Assembly (NCBI GenBank): GCA_020720815.1
Contig: DYNY01000001.1
Location: 29,304 to 74,533 of the forward strand
DNA from: Candidatus Elulimicrobium sp.
Lineage (GTDB): Bacteria; Patescibacteriota; Minisyncoccia; Phycocordibacterales; UBA918
DNA length: 45,230 bases
Reading direction: 5' to 3'
In this document: piece by piece, positions 26,983-36,613 of the stretch
Numbering within the stretch: position 1 is the stretch's first letter
Layout of the letters: each line of letters opens with the position of its first letter
Position numbers and translations under genes: made by a program
The notes under the pieces: generated by a model
The model's database searches: none
Told to the model about the DNA's origin: nothing
Seen by the model: only the letters and a program-made list of their open reading frames with translations

Positions 26983-27243
26983 ATGTTAAGGGTAATAATT
27001 CTTTTCCTTTTGTTAATATCGATTTTGACTCAGTCATATTACTTGGCTGGGGCTTTATATATTGGTTATTTATTTTGGTATACTGGTTATGAAATTGTCG
27101 CTCTTGCTATTTTAATTGATGGCTATTATGGGGTTTTTTCTAGCTTTCCTGCCTTTACGGTAATTACTTTTTTCCTTTGGACTCTACTTACATACCTGAA
27201 GAAACTTTTATTGTATACTGGGGGGAATGAGGTTATTTCGTAA
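26983..27243 (+). CDS. Small membrane protein in the MreD position
   Basis: 86 aa, several TM segments, between mreC and the PBP2 gene; short for MreD. Confidence 0.55.
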   Translation: MLRVIILFLLLISILTQSYYLAGALYIGYLFWYTGYEIVALAILIDGYYGVFSSFPAFTVITFFLWTLLTYLKKLLLYTGGNEVIS

Positions 27244-28927
27244 AAAACGGCGGCCGCTTGTTGAACTAGATGAAGTATTGCTTGATGCTACAAATATTCC
27301 GTCTTTTAACCAGGCCCGTATGGAAGGAAAGAGAGAGTTGCCCATTTCAATTCGTAGTATCTACGGAGTCGGGGTAGTTTTTTTAGTTATCATTTTACTT
27401 TTTGGGACAAAAATTTCTAACCTCCAAGTAATAGAAGGAGCAGAATTTAAGTCAATTGCTGAAAATAATTCAGTCAATCAGGCGGTTATTATTGCTGAAA
27501 GGGGTGTTGTCTATGATAGAAGAGGGGAACTGGTGGCTTGGAATGAGTTTGATGATCGGAGTGTTTATGATTTTCCGATTCGCGCTTATACCGATCGGCT
27601 TGGTCTAGGGCAGGTTTTGGGTTATGTTAGCTATCCACGTAAAGATAGTCGTGGTTTTTATTACCGAACTGAATACATTGGTCGCAGTGGTATTGAATCG
27701 GCTTATGATAGTATTTTGCGTGGATCTAATGGCACTAAAATTGTAGTGGCGGATGCTTTGGGTGGAATTGTTGGAGAGCATACAATTAGTTTAAGTAAAT
27801 CTGGCGAAGCATTACATTTGTCACTTGATGTTGAACTGTCTGAGGCTATGTATCAAATCATCTCTACATCGAGTGCTCGGGCTGGTTTTAGAAGTGGAGC
27901 GGGGGCTATTATGGACGTTCATACTGGTGAGATTATTGCTTTAACTAGTTTTCCAACTTATGACCCAGAAGTAATGGCCGATGGATACGATACTGAAACT
28001 ATAGAATTATATAATAGTGATGATAGGCTACCTTTTTTAAATAAAGTAATTAGTGGAGCATATACGCCTGGCTCAATTGTAAAACCTTTTCTAGCGTACG
28101 GCGCCTTGGCGGAGAAGATTATTGACCCAATGAAACAAATCACTAGTACTGGTGAGATAATAATTCCTAATCCATATAACCCTAGTAACCCATCTCGGTT
28201 TACTGACTGGCGGGCCCATGGAGTAATGACCATGCGAGAGGCTATTGCTTTTTCTTCTAATGTCTATTTCTATACTATCGGTGGTGGTTTTGGAGATCAG
28301 AAAGGTTTAGGAATCACTAAGATGGCTGAGTATTATCGTCTCTTCGGTTTAGGTAGTAGTACTGGTATTACGATTGCTCAAGAACAGTTTGGGGTGGTGC
28401 CTGATCCGGCCTGGAAGGCGGAGGTATTTAATGATGATTGGCGACTAGGTGATACGTACTTTACTGCTATTGGACAATTTGGTTTTTTGACCACACCTAT
28501 TCAGATGTTACGTGCTTATTCTGCTATTGCTAATGGTGGTATTTTACTTAAACCGCATGTACTTTTAGGTAAACAGGGTGAAAGTTTAGATTTAAATTTA
28601 AATCAGGATTATTTAAAAATAATTCATGAAGGTATGCGTATGACCGTTATAAAAGACGGTGGCACAGCTAGGGCTCTAGAAAGAAAAGATGTGGCAGTTG
28701 TAGCTAAATCAGGTACAGCTGAAGTAGGGGTAGGTAATGCTTATGTGAACTCCTGGGCGGCTGGATTTTTCCCTTACGAAGACCCAAAATACGCATTTAT
28801 TTTGATGATGGATAAAGCGCCTCGAAGTAATGCTCTGGGTGCTACGAGGATTATGGGTGATGTTATTGAGTGGATGTCGATTAATCGTCCTGAGTATTTG
28901 GGGATTGATATTAACCAAATAAATTGA
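27227..28927 (+). CDS. mrdA: Penicillin-binding protein 2 (elongasome transpeptidase)
   Basis: IAERGVVYDRRGELVAWN; SxxK in PGSIVKPFLA; SxN in SSNVYF; KSGTAE. Confidence 0.93.
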   Translation: MRLFRKKRRPLVELDEVLLDATNIPSFNQARMEGKRELPISIRSIYGVGVVFLVIILLFGTKISNLQVIEGAEFKSIAENNSVNQAVIIAERGVVYDRRGELVAWNEFDDRSVYDFPIRAYTDRLGLGQVLGYVSYPRKDSRGFYYRTEYIGRSGIESAYDSILRGSNGTKIVVADALGGIVGEHTISLSKSGEALHLSLDVELSEAMYQIISTSSARAGFRSGAGAIMDVHTGEIIALTSFPTYDPEVMADGYDTETIELYNSDDRLPFLNKVISGAYTPGSIVKPFLAYGALAEKIIDPMKQITSTGEIIIPNPYNPSNPSRFTDWRAHGVMTMREAIAFSSNVYFYTIGGGFGDQKGLGITKMAEYYRLFGLGSSTGITIAQEQFGVVPDPAWKAEVFNDDWRLGDTYFTAIGQFGFLTTPIQMLRAYSAIANGGILLKPHVLLGKQGESLDLNLNQDYLKIIHEGMRMTVIKDGGTARALERKDVAVVAKSGTAEVGVGNAYVNSWAAGFFPYEDPKYAFILMMDKAPRSNALGATRIMGDVIEWMSINRPEYLGIDINQIN

Positions 28928-28980
28928 AAAATTTGACCAAGAGGGTTAAGTGGGTATAATTGGGTAAATCTTATTTTCGT

Positions 28981-29451
28981 ATGAATGACACACAAGCATT
29001 TTTGACCGCTGAAAAGTTTGATGAGCTTAAGAGAGAATTAGATCACTTAAAGACCGTGCGACGCAAAGAGGTGGCTGAATCACTTGAATATGCTCGTAGT
29101 CTAGGAGATCTCTCGGAAAATGCCGAATACCAGGAAGCACGTGATATGCAATCCGCAATTGAAGAAAGAATCGGTTATTTAGAGAAAATTATCAAAGAAG
29201 CAAAGATAGTCGCACATGAGAAGAAGGGAGGTGTCATAAGTTTGGGTTCTGTGGTTACTATCCAAAAAGAAAAGGAGAAAGATAGTCGCACCTACACTAT
29301 TGTTGGTTCAGATGAAGCTAATATCCACGAGAAAAAATTATCATACCTCTCACCACTAGGTGAGGCCTTGATTGGAAAAACTAAAGGTGACGAATTCGTT
29401 TTTGAAACACCGACTGGAAAACAGAAGTATAAAGTGTTGAAAGTTGAATAG
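28981..29451 (+). CDS. greA: Transcription elongation factor GreA
   Basis: FDELKRELDHLKTVRRKEVAESLEYARSLGDLSENAEYQEARDMQ; GEALIGKTKGDEFVFETPTG. Confidence 0.95.
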   Translation: MNDTQAFLTAEKFDELKRELDHLKTVRRKEVAESLEYARSLGDLSENAEYQEARDMQSAIEERIGYLEKIIKEAKIVAHEKKGGVISLGSVVTIQKEKEKDSRTYTIVGSDEANIHEKKLSYLSPLGEALIGKTKGDEFVFETPTGKQKYKVLKVE

Positions 29452-29460
29452 ACATGATTA

Positions 29461-29498
29461 ATAGAAAAAACGATGCTTAACGCGTCGGTTTTTTCTAT
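29461..29498 (+). terminator. Intrinsic terminator after greA
   Basis: atagaaaaaacgatgc-ttaac-gcgtcggttttttctat, stem with one G-T pair and a bulge, ending in a T run. Confidence 0.75.
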
Positions 29499-29580
29499 TT
29501 ATTTAAATTCAAAGTTAGAAAGCAGTTGTTTAAGTTGTAATTTTGCGTAATTAGCAATAAAACGCTACTATAATCTCATT

Positions 29581-31038
29581 ATGTCAGGACTTGATGAAGT
29601 ACGTGCAGAAAGACTTAAAAAATTAAACACGCTCAAAGAGCATGGGATGGATCCTTACCCGGCTAAAGTGTCTCGTACCCATGAAATAGCTAAAGTGATA
29701 GAAAACTTTGACGACCTTGAACAAGTTGGAGAAGAATTAGTTCTGGTTGGTAGGGTGATGGTGGTGCGTGGGCAGGGGGCGATTATGTTTGTTGAGGTAC
29801 AAGATGCCACTGGTAAGCTCCAGGCAGTCTTTAAGGGCGACGATATCGATCCTGACACGTTTGCACTATTTAAGGCCGTAGTGGATGCTGGAGACCATAT
29901 ACAAGTGATTGGTACACTATTTATTACACAGCGCGGTGAGAAGTCACTCCTTGTGAAGCAGTGGTCAATGGTATCTAAGAGCCTACTACCTCTGCCAGAT
30001 AAATATCATGGTCTACAAAATGAAGAAGAGCGTTTTCGTAAGCGTTATTTAGATTTACTTGGTCGCGATGATTTGCGGGCGATGTTTAAGCGTAAAGAAA
30101 AATTTTGGGATGTTACTCGTACTTTTCTAAAAAATGAAGGCTTTACTGAGGTAGAGACACCGACCTTGGAAGTAACTACTGGTGGAGCGGAAGCCCGACC
30201 ATTTGCGACTCATCACAATGATTTCGATATTGATGTATTTTTGCGTATCTCTATCGGTGAATTATGGCAGAAGCGTCTCTTGGCAGCTGGTTTTGAAAAG
30301 ACCTTTGAAATCGGAAGAGCCTATCGCAATGAAGGCAGTAGCCCAAACCACCTCCAAGAATTTACTAACCTTGAGTTCTATCAAGCGTACGCCACTTACG
30401 AAGATGGGATGAAACTAGTAGAAAATCTTTACCGCCGGATTGCAGAAGAAGTGTATGGTACTACGACTTTCACACGCGGTGAGTATACTTTTAATTTAGC
30501 TGATGAATGGACAAGGATTGACTATGCCGAAGAGATATTAAAACAAACCGGTGTAAATCTAGCAACGACGACCGAAGAGGAAATAAAAGCCAAGCTTAGA
30601 GAACTCGAAGTGAAATACGAAGGCGAGAACCTGGAGCGTCTAACTGACACACTCTGGAAGTATTGTAGAAAGAATATCGCTGGTCCGGCTTTTTTAATTA
30701 ACCATCCAAAGCTTGTCTCGCCACTGGCAAAATCCGTCGAAGGAAGACCGGAGGCAGCGCAACGTTTCCAACCCCTCATTGCTGGTACCGAAGTGGGGAA
30801 TGGTTACTCCGAGTTGAACGACCCACTCGAACAGAAAGCTCGCTTTGATCTACAGCAAGTTATGATTGATAGAGGTGATGAAGAGGCCATGATGCCAGAC
30901 TTTGAATTCGTCGAAATGCTCGAGCATGGCATGCCTCCAGCTTGTGGCTTTGGTTTTGGCGAACGTCTCTTTGCAATTCTTGAAGATAAGACTATCCGCG
31001 AAACGCAATTATTTCCACTGATGAAACCGAGGGAATAG
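29581..31038 (+). CDS. lysS: Lysyl-tRNA synthetase class II
   Basis: FEIGRAYRNEGSSPNHLQEFTNLEFYQAY; GNGYSELNDPLEQ; GMPPACGFGFGERL. Confidence 0.96.
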   Translation: MSGLDEVRAERLKKLNTLKEHGMDPYPAKVSRTHEIAKVIENFDDLEQVGEELVLVGRVMVVRGQGAIMFVEVQDATGKLQAVFKGDDIDPDTFALFKAVVDAGDHIQVIGTLFITQRGEKSLLVKQWSMVSKSLLPLPDKYHGLQNEEERFRKRYLDLLGRDDLRAMFKRKEKFWDVTRTFLKNEGFTEVETPTLEVTTGGAEARPFATHHNDFDIDVFLRISIGELWQKRLLAAGFEKTFEIGRAYRNEGSSPNHLQEFTNLEFYQAYATYEDGMKLVENLYRRIAEEVYGTTTFTRGEYTFNLADEWTRIDYAEEILKQTGVNLATTTEEEIKAKLRELEVKYEGENLERLTDTLWKYCRKNIAGPAFLINHPKLVSPLAKSVEGRPEAAQRFQPLIAGTEVGNGYSELNDPLEQKARFDLQQVMIDRGDEEAMMPDFEFVEMLEHGMPPACGFGFGERLFAILEDKTIRETQLFPLMKPRE

Positions 31039-31043
31039 TCGCT

Positions 31044-31559
31044 ATGTCTTCACTAGGTTTAGGATACGATGAAGTGAAGTTGTAGGAGTTTGATTTTTCT
31101 TGGCACAAAGAATTTGCTTGTGAAGAGCAAAAAATTAAAGGACTGAACCATAAGGATATTAAAGGGATAGAGCACGTTGGCAGCACCGCGGTGCCGGGAA
31201 TGCCAGCTAAACCAATAATCGATATATTAGTTGGTGAAAACAGATATAAAGATTTTAAAAAATTAATTAAACCACTCAAATCTGTAGGTTATTATTTTCA
31301 TCGTGAGCCACGCAGATATCAGGTTTTATTTCTTAAGAAAATAAACGGAGAAGCAACATCTCATCATTTAAAGATTGTAAAATTTAATGGTAAATCTTGG
31401 AGGGACTATTTAAAATTTAGAGACACCTTAAATTCTGATAGAAAGTTATTTAATAATTATAAAAAACTAAAAATTTCTTTGAGTAATCATTATCCAAATG
31501 ATAGAAAGAAGTATACAACTGGTAAGCAAGAATTAATTAAAAACACTTTGCGGAAATAA
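31044..31559 (+). pseudogene. GrpB-family (UPF0157) nucleotidyltransferase-like gene with an in-frame TAG
   Basis: ATG 31044: MSSLGLGYDEVKL, TAG at 31083-31085, then EFDFSWHKEFACEEQKIKGLNHKDIKGIEHVGSTAVPGMPAKPIIDILVG... open to 31559 in the same frame. Confidence 0.75.
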
Positions 31560-31579
31560 AGAGACTGAATATTAATTTA

Positions 31580-31615
31580 CAAAAACTTAGTGACCTTTAG
31601 GTCACTAAGTTTTTG
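31580..31615 (+). terminator. Intrinsic terminator
   Basis: caaaaacttagtgacct-tt-aggtcactaagtttttg, 17-bp perfect stem followed by a T-rich tail. Confidence 0.85.
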
Positions 31616-31636
31616 TTTTGCACATCACAATGATAA

Positions 31637-31723
31637 GTCTCCGTTTAATCATGATTTGAAAGCCCCTGCAGTGCAGATGTCATAAACGAGAACCGGGCTG
31701 GAAAATTATGATTAAACGGAGAC
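31637..31723. repeat. 16-bp perfect inverted repeat enclosing a 55-nt structured insert
   Basis: gtctccgtttaatcat (31637-31652) / atgattaaacggagac (31708-31723); inner agccc/gggct and ctgc/gcag arms. Confidence 0.7.
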
Positions 31724-31767
31724 GCTTCTCCTCGTTGCGCGCTACTTCCTATCGAATGTGTGCATAA

Positions 31768-31823
31768 GTGGTTAGACAGTGGGGTGAAGTGGTATATGAT
31801 GTAGGAGTGGTGGGAGATAGTGG
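31768..31823 (+). promoter_or_regulatory. Phased GTGG repeats upstream of mraZ, candidate MraZ operator
   Basis: GTGG at 31768, 31779, 31789, 31810 (and 31807), 31820; about 10-11 bp apart with one double gap. Confidence 0.55.
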
Positions 31824-31858
31824 AATGTATGACGAAAGTCGTATAGACTAGTCAAGAC

Positions 31859-32293
31859 ATGTTAATCGGCGAATACAAACATACGTTGGACCCCAAGAAA
31901 CGGCTGTCCTTGCCGTCTAAATGGCGCAAGGAACTTGGGAGAGAACTTGTAATAACCCGAGGTCTTGATAACTGTCTCTTTGTATATCCGCTCCCGGAGT
32001 GGCAAAAGATCACTGAAAAAATTGGTCAATTGCCACTGGGTCAGGCGGATACAAGAAGTTTCAATCGATTCTTCTTATCAGGAGCAGTGGAAGTGGAGGT
32101 AGATTCAGTTGGACGTATTCTCGTGCCAGACTTTTTGAAAGATTTCGCCACGCTTACGACAAATGTTGTAATCGCAGGTATCTATAATCGTATCGAAATT
32201 TGGGATGAGGAGAAATGGACAGAGTATAAACGTAAGATTGAAACCCAAGCAGATTCCTTAGCTGAAAAATTGGGTGAGATCGGCGTCCTATAA
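31859..32293 (+). CDS. mraZ: MraZ transcriptional regulator
   Basis: MLIGEYKHTLDPKKRLSLPSKWRKELG...LVITRGLDNCLFVYPLPEW; DSVGRILVPDFLKDFA. Confidence 0.95.
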   Translation: MLIGEYKHTLDPKKRLSLPSKWRKELGRELVITRGLDNCLFVYPLPEWQKITEKIGQLPLGQADTRSFNRFFLSGAVEVEVDSVGRILVPDFLKDFATLTTNVVIAGIYNRIEIWDEEKWTEYKRKIETQADSLAEKLGEIGVL

Positions 32294-32305
32294 CTTTGAT
32301 CTACC

Positions 32306-33199
32306 ATGAACCACATTACTGTTTTACGAGACGAAGCAGTGCAACTATTAGCACTGCAACCACAAAGTGTAGTAATTGATGCAACCTACGGAGCCGGAGG
32401 CCACGCAGAAGTGATTTGCTCAAAGTTAGGTAAAGATGGCGTATATGTGGGAATCGATGCAGACAAAACTGCCTTCGAGAATTCTTTTCTACACAAAATG
32501 AAATCAGGACCAAAATTCCATTTGGTCAATGATAACTTTGCCAACCTAAAATCAATTTTAAGTTCTTTACATATAAGCAAGGTGGACGCGATCTTAGCTG
32601 ACTTAGGTTGGCGAACAGATCAATTCCAAACTGGTGGAAAGGGTTTTTCTTTTTCTAGTGATGAACCACTTTATATGACCTATGGCGACAATGAGTCTTA
32701 TTTATTTAATGCTCATGACATCATAAATTCCTGGGCTGAGGAAGATATTGCAAATGTCATCTATGGTTATGGTGAAGAGCGTTACTCACGCCGCATTGCC
32801 AAAGCGATTGTTCTCACCCGAAAGAAAAATAAAATTCTCACCGCTAAGGCTTTAGCAGATGTAGTGAAGGCAGCGGTGCCAGCTTCTTATGCTAAAGGTA
32901 AGACTAATCCAGCGACCAAGACCTTCCAAGCCTTAAGGATAGCAGTTAATGATGAACTTAAGGTTCTTGAGACCTTTCTCAGTGATGCTCCCGGTCTACT
33001 AAATGAAAATGGCACTCTAGCAATCATTACCTTCCATAGCTTAGAGGACCGACAAGTTAAGTTGGCTTTTAGAGAGCTAGTAAAAACTGGGAATTACACT
33101 CTAGTTAACAAAAAACCCATTATTGCATCGAGGGAGGAAATTAAAGAAAATCCAAGATCACGGAGCGCTAAAATCCGATTAATTCAACGGATAAATTAA
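32306..33199 (+). CDS. rsmH: 16S rRNA m4C1402 methyltransferase
   Basis: VIDATYGAGGHAEVI; ADLGWRTDQFQTGGKGFSF; NPATKTFQALRIAVNDEL; FHSLEDRQVK. Confidence 0.95.
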   Translation: MNHITVLRDEAVQLLALQPQSVVIDATYGAGGHAEVICSKLGKDGVYVGIDADKTAFENSFLHKMKSGPKFHLVNDNFANLKSILSSLHISKVDAILADLGWRTDQFQTGGKGFSFSSDEPLYMTYGDNESYLFNAHDIINSWAEEDIANVIYGYGEERYSRRIAKAIVLTRKKNKILTAKALADVVKAAVPASYAKGKTNPATKTFQALRIAVNDELKVLETFLSDAPGLLNENGTLAIITFHSLEDRQVKLAFRELVKTGNYTLVNKKPIIASREEIKENPRSRSAKIRLIQRIN

Positions 33200-33212
33200 C
33201 TTTAAATTAATT

Positions 33213-33527
33213 ATGAACCTAATGAAAGTACGAATTAAACACCATTTCATAACAGCTTGTTGTGCAACCTTGCTCTTATCTGGTGTTGTCGCGTATATGT
33301 ATTTTCTTAGCATTTCAGTTGTACATATCGTGATGCGAAAAGAAGTTTTACAAGAAACAAATCGTCTTCGCTCAGAAATTGCCTTTTTAGAAACTTCATA
33401 CATTGAAGCTCACCATACAATTAGTAATCGAGTAGCCACAGCGGATGGTTTTACTGAAATTAGAGATAAGATTTTTATTAGTGCAACGCCAGGAGCTAGT
33501 CTTGTGTTGCGTACAACAGGAGAATAA
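33213..33527 (+). CDS. FtsL-like small bitopic membrane protein
   Basis: 104 aa, one TM then a short coiled coil, between rsmH and ftsI. Confidence 0.6.
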   Translation: MNLMKVRIKHHFITACCATLLLSGVVAYMYFLSISVVHIVMRKEVLQETNRLRSEIAFLETSYIEAHHTISNRVATADGFTEIRDKIFISATPGASLVLRTTGE

Positions 33528-33537
33528 AGCCTAGTAT

Positions 33538-35256
33538 ATGCGACGCAACGTGATACTTAGAATCCGTATCATTACAGGATTTATTTTGTGCATAGCACTA
33601 TTTTTAGTTGCTCGTTTATATTACGTGCAAATAGCTGAAGGAGCAGTTTATAGTGAGAAAGCTGAAGATCAATATATAAAAACCAAACAAGATTTATACT
33701 CTAGAGGATCAATCTACTTTACTGCCAGAGATGGAAAGAGTGTAGCGGCTGCGTCTATAAAATCGGGCTACTTACTTTCATTTAATCCGTCATTAATACT
33801 TGATCCAGTAACTACTTGTGACGCGCTCAAGTCTTATTTGATACAGACGGCAGAAAAATGTCAGGAACAAGCTGGTTTAACAGCTCGAAAATATGTTGAA
33901 GTAGAAAAAACCATCACTAAGGAAATGGCTGATGAAATAAAATTACTAAAACTACCCGGAGTGCAGTTGTATCGCAATCAGTGGCGTTTTTATCCCGGGG
34001 GAATACTAGCCGCTAGAAGTGTTGGCTTTGTTGGTTTTACCGAAAAATCTGATATCGAACTTCATGGTAAATATGGGCTAGAAAGACAATATGATCACGT
34101 TTTGGTACGAGAACTAGAAGTACGTTCGGTGAATATTTTTGCCGAAATTTTTAGTAATTTAGGAGAGATGATCTATCGTAAAGATGAGACAAATCAAGGC
34201 GATATAATAACGACAATAGAACCAACCGTAGCTCGAATGTTGGATACTATTTTGGACGAAACAAATAAAACCTATAGCAGTGAGCTTACGGGTGCAATAA
34301 TTATGAATCCTAAAACGGGAGAAATTTACGCCATGAGCGCTGTACCAAGCTTTGATTTAAATGACAGAAGTAATGCTTCAATTGAATTCTTCCAAAACCC
34401 GCTAGTAGAAAACGTTTATGAATTTGGCTCCACTATTAAGGCCCTTACCATGGCGGCTGGGATAGATAGTGGTGTTATTACAGCAGACACAACGTATTAT
34501 GATGAAGGTTCTATTACTTTAGATGGGTACACTATTAAAAACTTTGATGGAAAGGGTAGAGGAACAGTACCAATGCAAGAAATATTGAATCAGTCACTAA
34601 ACACGGGCGTGTCGTTTGTTGCTCAAAAAATGGGTAAAGATAAATTTAGGGATTATTTTTTAAATTTTAAACTAGGAAGTGAAACAGGGATTGATTTGCC
34701 TAATGAAGCGTTTGGTCTTGTTGATAATCTTCGTTCACCGCGAAGTGTTGAGTACGCTACGGCCTCTTTTGGCCAAGGTATCGCTATGACTCCGATTGCT
34801 ACCGCCCGTGCGCTGGCTGTCTTGGGTAATGGTGGACATTTAGTAACTCCGCACTTAGTTAAACAAATTAAATATGAAGATGGCACAGTTCGCGATATAA
34901 ACTATCCCGTCGGATCACAAGTTATCTCTAAAGAGACCAGTGAGGAGATTTCGAGAATGTTGATAACGGTGGTAGACGAGGCTTTGGCACATGGTAAATA
35001 TTCGATGTTGCACCATACAATTGGCGCCAAGACTGGTACTGCTCAGATAGCTGATCCAACAAACGGAGGTTATTACGAAGACAAGTTCCTCCATTCATTT
35101 TTTGGTTATTTTCCGGCCTACGACCCACAATTTCTTGTCTTCATGTATACTGTAGAGCCAAAGGGGGTACGTTATGCTTCAGAGACACTGACCGAACCCT
35201 TTATGGATATTGCAAACTTTCTCATCAATTACTACGACGTACCACCTGATAGATAA
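33538..35256 (+). CDS. ftsI: Division transpeptidase FtsI / PBP3
   Basis: SxxK in FGSTIKALTMAAG; SxN in SLNTGVSF; KTGTAQIAD; dcw-cluster position. Confidence 0.92.
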   Translation: MRRNVILRIRIITGFILCIALFLVARLYYVQIAEGAVYSEKAEDQYIKTKQDLYSRGSIYFTARDGKSVAAASIKSGYLLSFNPSLILDPVTTCDALKSYLIQTAEKCQEQAGLTARKYVEVEKTITKEMADEIKLLKLPGVQLYRNQWRFYPGGILAARSVGFVGFTEKSDIELHGKYGLERQYDHVLVRELEVRSVNIFAEIFSNLGEMIYRKDETNQGDIITTIEPTVARMLDTILDETNKTYSSELTGAIIMNPKTGEIYAMSAVPSFDLNDRSNASIEFFQNPLVENVYEFGSTIKALTMAAGIDSGVITADTTYYDEGSITLDGYTIKNFDGKGRGTVPMQEILNQSLNTGVSFVAQKMGKDKFRDYFLNFKLGSETGIDLPNEAFGLVDNLRSPRSVEYATASFGQGIAMTPIATARALAVLGNGGHLVTPHLVKQIKYEDGTVRDINYPVGSQVISKETSEEISRMLITVVDEALAHGKYSMLHHTIGAKTGTAQIADPTNGGYYEDKFLHSFFGYFPAYDPQFLVFMYTVEPKGVRYASETLTEPFMDIANFLINYYDVPPDR

Positions 35257-35261
35257 AAAAC

Positions 35262-36566
35262 ATGAAAGATACTTTTAAAAAAATTGTTGTTTTTATTTTA
35301 ACGATAGAAGCTAAATTTTTACTAAAGAGACACAAACCAATAATTATTGCAATTACCGGTAGTGTAGGAAAGACTTCTATGAAGGATGCAATTTATAGTG
35401 TGCTTAAGCGACACGTATCAGCACGCAAGAGCGAAAAAAGTTTTAACTCTGATATTGGTGTTCCGCTTACTATACTTGGCTTACCAAATGGTTGGAACAG
35501 TACCTTGCTATGGTTTAAAAACATCATTGATGGTTTTATGATTGCCTTTTTTACAAAAGACTACCCAGCCTATTTAATACTTGAGACAGGGGTAGACAGA
35601 CCAGGGGATATGAAAAAGTTAGCGTCTTGGATAAAGCCAGATATTATCGTATTGACGCGCTTTCCTGATGTGCCAGTGCATGTAGAATTTTTTCCTGATC
35701 CAGAGGCGATAGCAGTAGAGAAAATGCGCTTAGTAGAAGCACTTAAGCCAGAAGGGGTAGTTATTTATAATCATGATGATGAGCTGATCAAAGCCCAGTT
35801 AGATTCGATAAGACAACAAACGATTGGTTTTAGTAGAAATCTACCCGCACATTTTACTGCTAGTGCTGATCAGGTCTTTTATAATGATGATCGACCATCA
35901 GGTATAATGTTTACGGTATCCCACTTAGGGGAAATCCAAGACGTAAAAGTCGAAGGAGCAGTTGGTATTCAGTTAATCTATACTTATGTAGGAGCCATTG
36001 CTGTTGGTATGCAATGTGGTATCTCGATGGCTGATGCAGCAACTGCTCTATTAGAGCACGTTCCACCACCAGGTAGGATGCGAATTTTGCCAGGAATAAA
36101 AGGTACAACAATAATTGATGACACATACAATTCCTCACCGATTGCAGCTGAGCAAGCCTTGTCTACCCTAAAAGAATTAAAGCACGGAAAGAGAAAAATT
36201 GCAGTTTTGGGTGATATGCTTGAACTAGGTCGTTTTTCTGCTAGAGAACATGAAAGACTTGGAGAGTTAGTACCGCAGTGTGCTGACGCCCTATTTACCT
36301 TGGGGATCCGTGCACAAAAAATAGCTGAAGGAGCTTTGGAACACGGTTTATCCGAAAGATTTATTTTTCAGTATGACGATATTGATAGGACGGGTAGGGA
36401 GCTACAGAACTTTATTAAACCGGGTGATATTATTTTAATTAAAGCTTCACAGGGCATTAGAGCTGAACGAGTGGTGGAGGAAGTGATGCAGGATGTTGAA
36501 ATGGCCTCTAGTTTATTAGTTAGACAAGACAATGCCTGGCAAGAACGTAAAAGTATTGCTTTTTAA
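35262..36566 (+). CDS. murF: UDP-N-acetylmuramoyl-tripeptide-D-Ala-D-Ala ligase (MurF-like)
   Basis: IIAITGSVGKTSMKDAIYSVL; FNSDIGVPLTILGL; IIDDTYNSSPIAAEQAL; KIAVLGDMLELG. Confidence 0.9.
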   Translation: MKDTFKKIVVFILTIEAKFLLKRHKPIIIAITGSVGKTSMKDAIYSVLKRHVSARKSEKSFNSDIGVPLTILGLPNGWNSTLLWFKNIIDGFMIAFFTKDYPAYLILETGVDRPGDMKKLASWIKPDIIVLTRFPDVPVHVEFFPDPEAIAVEKMRLVEALKPEGVVIYNHDDELIKAQLDSIRQQTIGFSRNLPAHFTASADQVFYNDDRPSGIMFTVSHLGEIQDVKVEGAVGIQLIYTYVGAIAVGMQCGISMADAATALLEHVPPPGRMRILPGIKGTTIIDDTYNSSPIAAEQALSTLKELKHGKRKIAVLGDMLELGRFSAREHERLGELVPQCADALFTLGIRAQKIAEGALEHGLSERFIFQYDDIDRTGRELQNFIKPGDIILIKASQGIRAERVVEEVMQDVEMASSLLVRQDNAWQERKSIAF

Positions 36567-36613
36567 TAAAAACTATGGCATAATAATTATACTTAACAAA
36601 TAAGTACTATTTT

